Below, in pieces: positions 54,143 through 62,758 of a DNA stretch of 64,000 nt. The stretch covers positions 69,011 through 133,010 of the forward strand of contig CACZYC010000002.1 of NCBI GenBank assembly GCA_902785365.1. The letters run 5' to 3'. The notes beneath the pieces are model-generated. The model did no database searches. It was not told the origin of the DNA and was given only the letters and a program-made list of their open reading frames with translations. Position 1 is the first letter of the stretch, and each line of letters opens with the position of its first letter. The translations under genes and the position numbers were made by a program. This DNA is from an uncultured Ruminococcus sp. Its GTDB lineage: Bacteria; Bacillota; Clostridia; Oscillospirales; Acutalibacteraceae.

Positions 54143-54223
54143 GAAAAAACCGACGGAGTTAACCGTCGGCTTTCTTAGGTAATTTTATGGAGTAATCAAA
54201 ACTTTCTCTCTTTTTCTTAGCTT
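54143..54223 (-). ncRNA. Candidate small RNA between its own promoter and terminator
   Basis: On the minus strand a strong promoter (-35 TTGACA 54252-54257, 16-base spacer, -10 TAAAAT 54230-54235) is followed about 55 bases later by an intrinsic terminator: CCGACGG (54150-54156) with CCGTCGG (54163-54169) and a T6 run (54143-54149). The unit has no credible reading frame and precedes a second promoter for the sugar transferase. It could be a small RNA of about 80 bases or a terminated leader of the polysaccharide operon. This accounts for the 53986-54374 gap. Confidence 0.55.
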
Positions 54224-54320
54224 AATCTTATTTTAACATAAAACTATAAAATGTCAACAGTTTTTTCTATACTTTTAGTAAATTTATATCAAATTTGGTA
54301 AAAATGACAAATTATAAAGC

Positions 54321-54349
54321 TTGACGTAAGCGTTTACTTGTTGTAATAT
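54321..54349 (+). promoter_or_regulatory. Promoter of DUF1292 gene with a cre-like palindrome
   Basis: -35 TTGACG (54321-54326), 17-base spacer, -10 TAATAT (54344-54349). GTAAGCGTTTAC (54326-54337), within the spacer, resembles the core of CcpA-type cre sites and is nearly palindromic. Confidence 0.6.
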
Positions 54350-54374
54350 TATATATAAGAAAGCAGGTAAAAAT

Positions 54375-54662
54375 ATGAACAACGAATACTCTCCCGACCT
54401 TATCACACTGCTTGACGATGATAATCGGGAACACAACTTTGAAATACTTGATATTATCGAAGAAAACGATACTCAATATTACGCGCTAATGCCTGTGTAC
54501 GAAAACAGCTCTGATATGCTCTACGGAAGCGGTGAATATATTATCCTCGAAAACTCAAATGAAAACGGCGAGGAGATTCTGCTTGAAGTTGAGGACAGAG
54601 AGCTGAAAAACAGGCTTTCCGATATATTTGAAGAACGTTTTAACGATATGTTTTACGAATAA
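54375..54662 (+). CDS. DUF1292 family protein
   Basis: 95 residues, very acidic. Matches the DUF1292 pattern: ITLLDDDNREHNFEILDIIEEND, QYYALMPVY, and EILLEVEDRELKNRLSDIFEERFND. In many Firmicutes the family lies near alaS/ruvX genes; here it is alone, with its own promoter. No function is known. Confidence 0.85.
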   Translation: MNNEYSPDLITLLDDDNREHNFEILDIIEENDTQYYALMPVYENSSDMLYGSGEYIILENSNENGEEILLEVEDRELKNRLSDIFEERFNDMFYE

Positions 54663-54673
54663 TTAGTGATTTT

Positions 54674-54862
54674 TCCTGCCTGACGCGCGTATGCGATCAA
54701 AATAACCCTACAACATTTTATTTGGGAGCTTAGCTCTTTTTATGGTGTGCAGACCTCCCGCCTGTCGCGGAAGTTGGGAGTACTAAAGTAAAAAGGCGGC
54801 ACCCACCTGTCCTTTGGTAGGCAGGTTATTGTTTATCGCTTACGCTCAGGCGGGACTTTTTA
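54674..54862 (+). ncRNA. ssrS: 6S-like RNA
   Basis: About 185 bases without coding potential that fold into one long rod. TCCTGCCTGA (54674-54683) pairs with TCAGGCGGGA (54846-54855), then GCGTA with TACGC, GCGAT with ATCGC, and AATAAC (54701-54706) with GTTATT (54825-54830). Inside are CTTTTTA/TAAAAAG (54736-54742, 54789-54795), CTCCC/GGGAG, and a small hairpin CCTGTC/GGCAGG (54806-54811, 54820-54825) in the position of the 3' bubble hairpin of 6S. A T-run follows at 54857. SRP RNA was considered but its conserved GGAAGGAAGCAG-type loop is absent. Confidence 0.6.
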
Positions 54863-54967
54863 TTACTTATCCATTACGTTGTTTCTCTTTGCTTTGCGTA
54901 TTGCAAAATCAAAAAACATTTCTATTTCGCTTACACTTTTACTTTCCGTTTACCACTGGAGGTTAAT

Positions 54968-55930
54968 ATGAAAATATCTGTATTAGGCACGGGACGCTGG
55001 GGCAGCTGCATAGCCTGGTATCTTGATAAAATCGGAAATGAGGTCGTTTCTTTCGGGCTGAAGGACGCGCCCGATTTTCAGGCGCTTTATAACACTCACA
55101 AAAATGACTACCTCACATTCCCCGAGAGCATTGAGGTAACACCCGACCTTGAATACGCGGTTAACAGAGCCGAGATTATTGTAATATCCATATCTTCTCA
55201 ACACTTGCGCTCATTTATGACAGACATTACAAAGTACAATGTTGACGGAAAGATTTTTGTATTGTGTATGAAAGGCGTCGAAGCCGACACAGGCAAAAGG
55301 CTAAGCGAGGTTGTGGGAGAATTTGTGGACGAAAGCAAAACTCCTGTTGCCGTATGGGTAGGCCCCGGTCATCCGCAGGATTATGTCAGAGGTATCCCCA
55401 ACTGTATGGTAATTGACAGTAATAATACAGAGGTTAAAGAAAAACTGGTCAAAGAGTTCACCTCAGACCTTATCAGATTCTACATAGGTACAGATTTAAT
55501 CGGAAGCGAAATAGGCGCGGCGGCAAAGAATGTTGTTGGTATTGCCGCGGGATTCCTTGACGGACTTTGTATGACGTCGCTCAAAGGCGCTTTAATGTCC
55601 AGAGGAACTCGTGAAATCGGCAGACTGATAAAAGCTCTGGGCGGTAACGAAATGAGCGCCTACGGACTGTGTCACTTAGGAGATTACGAAGCTACCCTCT
55701 TCTCCCCTTGGAGCCACAACCGCAAGTACGGCGAAAATCTTGCGAAAGGCATTAAGTTCGACAAGCTCGCCGAGGGCGTTATGACATCTAAAGCTCTCAA
55801 AAAGCTCGCGGACGATAATAATGTGGATTTGCCGATTGTAACGGGCGTATATAATGTTCTGTTTGAGAACAAGGACATTACAGATGAGCTTGGCAAACTC
55901 TTTATGAGGAATGTAAAGAAGGAGTTTTGA
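54968..55930 (+). CDS. gpsA: NAD(P)-dependent glycerol-3-phosphate dehydrogenase
   Basis: 320 residues. Rossmann motif VLGTGRWGSCIAW, VSISSQHLR, VWVGPGHPQ, and the catalytic Lys region EIGAAAKNVVGIAAGFLDGL. Makes sn-glycerol 3-phosphate for phospholipid, and possibly for CDP-glycerol in the envelope locus. CACTGGAGGTTAAT precedes the ATG. Confidence 0.9.
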   Translation: MKISVLGTGRWGSCIAWYLDKIGNEVVSFGLKDAPDFQALYNTHKNDYLTFPESIEVTPDLEYAVNRAEIIVISISSQHLRSFMTDITKYNVDGKIFVLCMKGVEADTGKRLSEVVGEFVDESKTPVAVWVGPGHPQDYVRGIPNCMVIDSNNTEVKEKLVKEFTSDLIRFYIGTDLIGSEIGAAAKNVVGIAAGFLDGLCMTSLKGALMSRGTREIGRLIKALGGNEMSAYGLCHLGDYEATLFSPWSHNRKYGENLAKGIKFDKLAEGVMTSKALKKLADDNNVDLPIVTGVYNVLFENKDITDELGKLFMRNVKKEF

Positions 55931-55942
55931 TGAAACAATATT

Positions 55943-55974
55943 CAGTGATCAGTGGGCAGTGATCAGTGGACAGT
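55943..55974. repeat. 7-bp tandem repeats, left arm of an inverted pair
   Basis: Four imperfect AGTGRNC units (AGTGATC, AGTGGGC, AGTGATC, AGTGGAC) just after gpsA. The inverted counterpart is at 56128-56163, so the two could fold across a roughly 150-base interior that contains the gpsA terminator. Confidence 0.8.
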
Positions 55975-56048
55975 TGTGGTCGGGCAGAAACGTTTCATCT
56001 TCCGAAACCTTAGTGTTCCGATTGTATAAATATGGATGTAAACTAATT

Positions 56049-56082
56049 AAAGTCTTAGGTTCTGCGTTGAGCCTAAGACTTT
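56049..56082 (+). terminator. Terminator after gpsA
   Basis: AAAGTCTTAGG (56049-56059) and CCTAAGACTTT (56072-56082), 11 bp perfect arms, followed by GTTTTAT. Confidence 0.8.
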
Positions 56083-56127
56083 GTTTTATAGTATTAGATG
56101 ATTATAAATAGTTCGGGAACTAAAATT

Positions 56128-56163
56128 CACTGATCACTGATCACTGACCACTGACCACTGATT
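56128..56163. repeat. 7-bp tandem repeats, right arm of an inverted pair
   Basis: Five CACTGAY units (CACTGAT, CACTGAT, CACTGAC, CACTGAC, CACTGAT), the reverse complement type of 55943-55974, ending directly at the groEL terminator. Confidence 0.8.
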
Positions 56164-56189
56164 AAAAAGCTCCCCGAAGGGAGCTTTTT
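56164..56189 (-). terminator. Terminator after groEL
   Basis: AAAAAGCTCCC (56164-56174) and GGGAGCTTTTT (56179-56189) with a CGAA loop, two bases past the groEL stop. Confidence 0.85.
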
Positions 56190-56191
56190 TC

Positions 56192-57847
<1,656 letters not shown>

Positions 57848-58132
57848 TTACTCTACTGTCGCGAGAACATCGGACTGGCGGACGATTGTGAATTCCTCGC
57901 CGTCAATTTTTACATCTGTGCCCGCGTACTTTGAGGCGATTACCTTGTCGCCCTCTTTAAGATACATTTCAACCTTCTCACCGTCTACTACGCCGCCCGG
58001 TCCGACAGCTACTACAGTAGCGAACTGGGGTTTTTCCTGAGCGGACGATGTGAGAATGAGACCGCCTACGGTCTTTTCCTCCGCTTCCTCAACCTTGAGA
58101 ACTACACGGTCAAGTAATGGTTTGATAGTCAT
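57848..58132 (-). CDS. groES: Co-chaperonin GroES
   Basis: 94 residues. IKPLLDRVVLK opening, the mobile loop (EEKTVGGLILTSSAQEKP) and the roof region, VIASKYAGTDVKIDGEEF. Forms the lid of GroEL. AGGGAGGAATC precedes the ATG. Confidence 0.97.
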   Translation of the reverse strand: MTIKPLLDRVVLKVEEAEEKTVGGLILTSSAQEKPQFATVVAVGPGGVVDGEKVEMYLKEGDKVIASKYAGTDVKIDGEEFTIVRQSDVLATVE

Positions 58133-58166
58133 ATATGATTCCTCCCTAAAAAATTTTTACATTGAA

Positions 58167-58193
58167 TTAGCACTCTTTTATCTCGAGTGCTAA
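58167..58193 (-). promoter_or_regulatory. CIRCE operator (HrcA site)
   Basis: Perfect consensus: TTAGCACTC (58167-58175), nine bases, GAGTGCTAA (58185-58193). It lies between the -10 box and the groES ribosome site, so HrcA repression with heat induction is expected. hrcA is not in the window. Confidence 0.97.
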
Positions 58194-58197
58194 TAAT

Positions 58198-58225
58198 ATT
58201 ATAGCGCGTTTTTCAAAAAAATCAA
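58198..58225 (-). promoter_or_regulatory. Promoter of groESL
   Basis: -35 TTGATT (58220-58225), 16-base spacer, -10 TATAAT (58198-58203), immediately upstream of the CIRCE element. Confidence 0.75.
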
Positions 58226-58361
58226 GTGAATTTTGACTTTTTTTGACTTACAAAAATATTTTTTTGTATATAAAACTTCATCAAAGCGTCAATACACGCT
58301 TCAAGTCGCAGCCGCTTAACGTATAATCGGTTGACGTTTGACTATGGTAACCATAGAAAAA

Positions 58362-58390
58362 GCCGACTCAAAAATAGGGTTTGAGTCGGC
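58362..58390 (-). terminator. Terminator of the ior operon
   Basis: GCCGACTCAAA (58362-58372) and TTTGAGTCGGC (58380-58390), 11 bp arms, then TTTTTC on the minus strand. Confidence 0.85.
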
Positions 58391-58409
58391 ATATTTCACG
58401 GTTAATCTA

Positions 58410-58841
58410 TTACATTTTACTTACGTCATCGTCGGTCATAATCTTGAAGCCCTTTGAACTGAGAAGCTGCTCAGCGGCGTCATTGTCGTCAACTCTAAGA
58501 ACGACGTATGCGTATTTCTTTGAAACGGAAATAAACGCGTACATATAGTCGAGGTTGATTCCGTTGTCAGCGAGAAGTCTTACAGCCTTGGCAAGTCCGC
58601 CCGGCTCATCGTCAACCGCGACACCTACAACTTCTGTTACAGAAAGGAAGAGGTTTTTGTCGGCGAGCTTCTGCTTGGCAGAGGGGGCGTCGTCCACAAT
58701 CATCCTGACGATTCCAAACTCCTGAGTATCCGCTACGCACATAGCGCGGATATCGATTTTCTCCTCGGCGAGAGCGTCGGTAATTGTCGCCAGAGAGCCT
58801 TCAATATTTTCAACAAAAACAGATAATTGTTTAATAGCCAT
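58410..58841 (-). CDS. Tandem ACT-domain protein
   Basis: 143 residues made of two ACT folds (QLSVFVENIEGSLATITDALAEEKIDI and VVGVAVDDEPGGLAKAVRLLADNGINLDYMY, in part), no catalytic domain. Such proteins bind amino acids and often lie beside the aryl-CoA ligase and IorAB, as here. Probably a sensor of aromatic or branched amino acids for this operon. Confidence 0.88.
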   Translation of the reverse strand: MAIKQLSVFVENIEGSLATITDALAEEKIDIRAMCVADTQEFGIVRMIVDDAPSAKQKLADKNLFLSVTEVVGVAVDDEPGGLAKAVRLLADNGINLDYMYAFISVSKKYAYVVLRVDDNDAAEQLLSSKGFKIMTDDDVSKM

Positions 58842-58945
58842 ATTTTTTCCTCCGTAAAACAGTTATCAGTGAACAGTGACGGGGAGGGCTTCGCCCACAC
58901 CCGAATTTAAATCACTATATCCATAAATCCTTAGACATTTAAATC

Positions 58946-60262
58946 CTAAATTGTTATTCCAAGTCTTTTGCGCTTATCTATAACGCGGACAGCCTTACCC
59001 TCGCTGCGCTGAATTGACTTTGGCGCTACCAAATGTACCTTGGGATTAATACCAAGCATAGCTTTGATAGCGGCGCCGAGAGCCTTTTCCTTCTTAGCCA
59101 TATCCTTGACCTTATCGGAGAAGTCGCCTTCCTTAGCTTCAACATATACATCGAGAGTATCGCTGTTGTTAACGCGGTCAACCATAATCTGATAGTTGGG
59201 AGCGTAGCCCTCGTTGAGGAGTACCGCCTCGATCTGACTCGGGAATACGTTAACGCCGCGAATAATCATCATATCATCGGAACGTCCCATAGGCTTACAC
59301 ATCTTGATAAATGTACGTCCGCAGGAGCATTTCTCACGCGAGAGCACACAGATGTCGCGTGTTCTGTAACGAAGAAGCGGGAACGCCTCTTTGTCAAGAG
59401 CGGTAAACACGAGCTCGCCCTTACTGCCTTCAGGAAGAACCTCACCTGTTTCGGGATCGATAATTTCGGCGATAAAGTGGTCCTCGTTTATATGCATACC
59501 TGACTGTTCCTCGCACTCGAAAGCAACGCCGGGTCCGCAGGTCTCAGTAAGTCCGTAGATATCATAAGCCTTGATGCCGAGGGATTTTTCAATATCACGG
59601 CGCATTTCCTCTGTCCAAGCCTCAGCTCCGAAAATACCGGCCTTGAGCTTGTTGTCCTCGGGTTTATATCCCATTTCCTTGAGAGTTTCTCCGATATAAG
59701 CCGCATATGACGGAGTACAGCAGATTATTGTCGCGCCGAGGTCGTTCATAAACATAATCTGGCGCTCGGTATTACCGCTGGACATCGGGAGAGTAAGACA
59801 GCCAACCTTATGTGAACCGCCGTCAATTCCCGCGCCGCCTGTAAACAGACCGTATCCGTAACAAACCTGTACAACATCCTCGTCTGTGCCGCCCGCGGCT
59901 ACGATAGCTCTGGCGCACATCTCGTTCCAGATGTCAATGTCGTGCTGAGTGTAGAACGCTACAACGCGCTTACCTGTTGTACCGGAAGTTGAGTGGATAC
60001 GTACACAGTTCTTGAGGTCTGTGGCGAGAAGTCCGTAAGGATAGCCCTCACGCAAATCAGCCTTTGACAAAAACGGCAGCTTGTGTAAATCCTCAATACT
60101 TTTGATGTCGTCGGGAGTTACGCCTTTTTCGTCCATCTTTTTACGGTAGTACTCAACATTATCGTAAACATACTTTACAATTTTGACGAGTTTTTCCGAT
60201 TGCATCTGTTTGATTTGTTCGACAGGCATTGTCTCCTTGTCTTTCTGGAAATAGTTTCCCAT
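58946..60262 (-). CDS. Phenylacetate-CoA ligase family (PaaK-like) enzyme
   Basis: 438 residues from the ATG at 60262 (AAGGA nine bases upstream; the ATG at 60271 abuts it). Adenylate-forming motif IHSTSGTTGKRV, YGLTETCGPG, RYRTRDI and the C-terminal IRGVNVFPSQIE. In this setting it would interconvert aryl acids and aryl-CoA produced by IorAB, with ATP gain or cost. Gaps on both sides (58842-58945, 60263-60328) contain CAGT-rich hairpins. Confidence 0.87.
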   Translation of the reverse strand: MGNYFQKDKETMPVEQIKQMQSEKLVKIVKYVYDNVEYYRKKMDEKGVTPDDIKSIEDLHKLPFLSKADLREGYPYGLLATDLKNCVRIHSTSGTTGKRVVAFYTQHDIDIWNEMCARAIVAAGGTDEDVVQVCYGYGLFTGGAGIDGGSHKVGCLTLPMSSGNTERQIMFMNDLGATIICCTPSYAAYIGETLKEMGYKPEDNKLKAGIFGAEAWTEEMRRDIEKSLGIKAYDIYGLTETCGPGVAFECEEQSGMHINEDHFIAEIIDPETGEVLPEGSKGELVFTALDKEAFPLLRYRTRDICVLSREKCSCGRTFIKMCKPMGRSDDMMIIRGVNVFPSQIEAVLLNEGYAPNYQIMVDRVNNSDTLDVYVEAKEGDFSDKVKDMAKKEKALGAAIKAMLGINPKVHLVAPKSIQRSEGKAVRVIDKRKRLGITI

Positions 60263-60294
60263 TGGTATCATTCCTTTCCGTTAAATCAGTTCTC

Positions 60295-60316
60295 AGCAGT
60301 CAATAAGCTGACTGCT
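60295..60316. repeat. Hairpin between iorB and the CoA ligase
   Basis: AGCAGTCA (60295-60302) and TGACTGCT (60309-60316) with a 6-base loop, inside the operon. It may be a processing or stability element. Confidence 0.4.
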
Positions 60317-60328
60317 GTCTGCTATATA

Positions 60329-60901
60329 CTAACAATTGTATCCTAAATCAAAAGCTTTGTGATTGATTTCAACAAACTGTGGCTTTACACACTTTTCAAT
60401 TGCAGCCTGCCATTTCTCAACAGGAATATCAAAATACTTGGCGAGTCTGCCCATAAGTACAATGTTACAAGCCTTTGATGAACCGGCTTCATTCGCAAGC
60501 GAAAGCGCGTCTATACCGTCAACGTGTACGCCCTTTTCCTTCATAGTATCGAGGATATCTTCGGGATAGGTTTTGGCTCCGATGATAACGGGCATCGGAT
60601 CAATCTGCTGAGTATTGACGATAACTGTACCGTCTTTTTTGAGTTTATCGGCATAGCGAGCCGCCTCAAGTTTCTCGAAACTTACGATAAAGTCAGCCTC
60701 ACCATCCTCAATAACGGGAGAATAAACCTTGTCGCCGAAACGCACATATGTTACAACCGAACCGCCGCGTTGGCTCATTCCATGAACCTCGCTGACTTTT
60801 ACGTCGTAGCCCTCATCAACGAGAAGTCTGCCTAAAAGCTTACTGGCGAGCAGCGAACCCTGTCCGCCTACGCCTACTATCATAATATTCTTTGTTTCCA
60901 T
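60329..60901 (-). CDS. iorB: Indolepyruvate:ferredoxin oxidoreductase, beta subunit
   Basis: 190 residues. Gamma-type domain of 2-oxoacid:ferredoxin oxidoreductases: IMIVGVGGQGSLLASKLLG, VSEVHGMSQRGGSVVTYVRFG, and VLMGRLAKYF. Partner of IorA, two bases away. Removes CO2 from aryl pyruvates to give aryl-CoA and reduced ferredoxin. Confidence 0.93.
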   Translation of the reverse strand: METKNIMIVGVGGQGSLLASKLLGRLLVDEGYDVKVSEVHGMSQRGGSVVTYVRFGDKVYSPVIEDGEADFIVSFEKLEAARYADKLKKDGTVIVNTQQIDPMPVIIGAKTYPEDILDTMKEKGVHVDGIDALSLANEAGSSKACNIVLMGRLAKYFDIPVEKWQAAIEKCVKPQFVEINHKAFDLGYNC

Positions 60902-60903
60902 AG

Positions 60904-62646
60904 TTAGTCCTCCTCACTTTCGAAAGCGTCAAAAGCGCAAAGCTGTTCACAAACTCCGCAGCCCACGCAGAGCGTCGGGTCTACAACGGCGTGATTGTCC
61001 TTGAAGCTGATTGCAGGACAACCGAACTTCATACAGCGCTTGCAGCTCTTGCATTTTTCGGTGTTAACGTGAAGCGGTTTCTTCGGCTTGACGTACTTTA
61101 ACAATACACAAGGTCTGCGTGAGATAATAACGGAGGGTTCAGGCTTAGCCATTTCCTCTTTGAGTACCTTCTCACACTCAGCAAGGTTGTAGGGGTCTAC
61201 AACTCTAACGGAGTTGATACCGATGGAATGACACAAATCCTCGAGGTTGACCTTACCCGCGGGGTCGCCCTTGATAGAGTAACCTGTGGTGGGGTTCTGC
61301 TGGTGACCTGTCATACCTGTGATCGAGTTGTCAAGTATAATAACAGTCGAGTTAGACTGGTTATAAGCTATGTTGATAAGTCCCGTAACGCCCGAGTGCA
61401 TAAAGGTAGAGTCGCCGATTACACAGACGGTGTTCTTCTCGGTCTCTTCACCGCCCGCTACATTAAAGCCATGGATGCCCGAAACGGAAGCGCCCATACA
61501 GAGCGTCATATCGAGAGCGTTAAGAGGCGCGGCTGAACCGAGTGTGTAACAGCCGATATCGCCGAGAACGGTGACTTTATTCTTTGAGAGTACATAGAAC
61601 ATACCTCTGTGGGGACAGCCCGCGCACATCATCGGAGGACGAACGGGAATGTCCGCGTCCAGCTTAACGCTGTACTTATCCTCAACGCCTAAGGCTTTGG
61701 AGATAGTTTTCTGTGAGAACTCACCTGTAATTGAGAATATATCCTTGCCGACTACGTCAACACCGATATTTTTGCAGTGAGATTCTACAATCGGGTCGAG
61801 CTCCTCAACTACATAAACCTTATTTAGCTTTGAAGCAAAATCCTTTATGAGCTTTATGGGCAACGGATTGATAATACCGAGCTTCAAGACAGAAACTGTA
61901 TCGCCGAACACTTCCTTGACATACTGGTAGGATGTGGAGGAGGTGATTATACCAAAGTCTTTTGAACCGTCGCCTTCTTCAACACGGTTGAGGGGGGAAG
62001 TTTCGGCAAGTTCTGTTATTTTAGCTGTTCTTTCCTCAACAAAAGGATGGCGGCGAATAGCGTTAGCAGGCGCCATAATGTACTTTTGAGGGAGTTTTAA
62101 ATACTCTTTATCTGTGTCTGTGAGAGGTTCTCTCGTCTCTACAATACTCTGGGAGTGCGCGACACGGGTACACATTTTGAGAAGTACGGGTGTGTCAAAT
62201 TCCTCTGAAATATCAAACGCCGCGCGGGCGAAATCATAAGCTTCCTGAGAATCGGAGGGTTCAAGCATAGGAATCTTTGAAGCAATGGCGTAGTGGCGCG
62301 AATCCTGCTCGTTCTGGGACGAGTGCATACCCGCGTCATCGGCTACGCAGATTACCATTCCGCCGTTAATTCCCGTGTAGGACATTGTAAAAAGCGGGTC
62401 GGCGGCTACGTTTAGTCCGACGTGCTTCATACAGCACGATGAACGCTTGCCGTTAAGAGAAGCGCCGAAAGCCGCCTCTGTGGCAACCTTTTCGTTGGGA
62501 GCCCACTCGCAATAGGCGTCGTCAAACTTGGCAAACGATTCTGTAATTTCGGTGCTGGGAGTGCCCGGGTAACTTGAAATAACCTTGCATCCCGCGTCAT
62601 AAAGTCCACGGGCTACTGCGGCGTTACCGATTAATAATTCTTTCAT
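60904..62646 (-). CDS. iorA: Indolepyruvate:ferredoxin oxidoreductase, alpha subunit
   Basis: 580 residues. Pyruvate-oxidoreductase-type N-domain (GNAAVARGLYDAGCKVISSYPGTPSTE, in part), ThDP domain (CAGCPHRGMFYVL, VIGDSTFMHSGVTGL) and a C-terminal ferredoxin domain with two 4Fe-4S sets (CKSCKRCMKFGCP and CVGCGVCEQLCAF). GATAAGGTGATTTT precedes the ATG. Heads iorA-iorB-CoA ligase-ACT; amino acid fermentation or aryl acid assimilation. Confidence 0.95.
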   Translation of the reverse strand: MKELLIGNAAVARGLYDAGCKVISSYPGTPSTEITESFAKFDDAYCEWAPNEKVATEAAFGASLNGKRSSCCMKHVGLNVAADPLFTMSYTGINGGMVICVADDAGMHSSQNEQDSRHYAIASKIPMLEPSDSQEAYDFARAAFDISEEFDTPVLLKMCTRVAHSQSIVETREPLTDTDKEYLKLPQKYIMAPANAIRRHPFVEERTAKITELAETSPLNRVEEGDGSKDFGIITSSTSYQYVKEVFGDTVSVLKLGIINPLPIKLIKDFASKLNKVYVVEELDPIVESHCKNIGVDVVGKDIFSITGEFSQKTISKALGVEDKYSVKLDADIPVRPPMMCAGCPHRGMFYVLSKNKVTVLGDIGCYTLGSAAPLNALDMTLCMGASVSGIHGFNVAGGEETEKNTVCVIGDSTFMHSGVTGLINIAYNQSNSTVIILDNSITGMTGHQQNPTTGYSIKGDPAGKVNLEDLCHSIGINSVRVVDPYNLAECEKVLKEEMAKPEPSVIISRRPCVLLKYVKPKKPLHVNTEKCKSCKRCMKFGCPAISFKDNHAVVDPTLCVGCGVCEQLCAFDAFESEED

Positions 62647-62694
62647 AAAATCACCTTATCTATATTATTTAAAAATTTACTGTACTAAAGTAAT

Positions 62695-62723
62695 ATTTTA
62701 GCACTAAATGTCGATTCAGTCAA
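62695..62723 (-). promoter_or_regulatory. Promoter of the ior operon
   Basis: -35 TTGACT (62718-62723), 17-base spacer, -10 TAAAAT (62695-62700). Confidence 0.7.
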
Positions 62724-62758
62724 TAGGATTTAAGCGGTAATCAGCAAGTGGAAAGTTC

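Noticed and set aside
54674-54862. SRP RNA
   Set aside because: The conserved helix-8 loop sequence (GGAAG...AGCAG type) is missing, and the end-to-end rod with bubbles fits 6S better.
55943-56163. Insertion sequence or MITE between gpsA and groEL
   Set aside because: The interior contains only the gpsA terminator, there is no target-site duplication or transposase, and the ends are simple 7-bp arrays. Kept as a repeat only.
58342-58356. CTATGGT-A-ACCATAG palindrome as an operator
   Set aside because: It lies between the ior terminator and the groESL promoter without a promoter of its own; no role could be supported.
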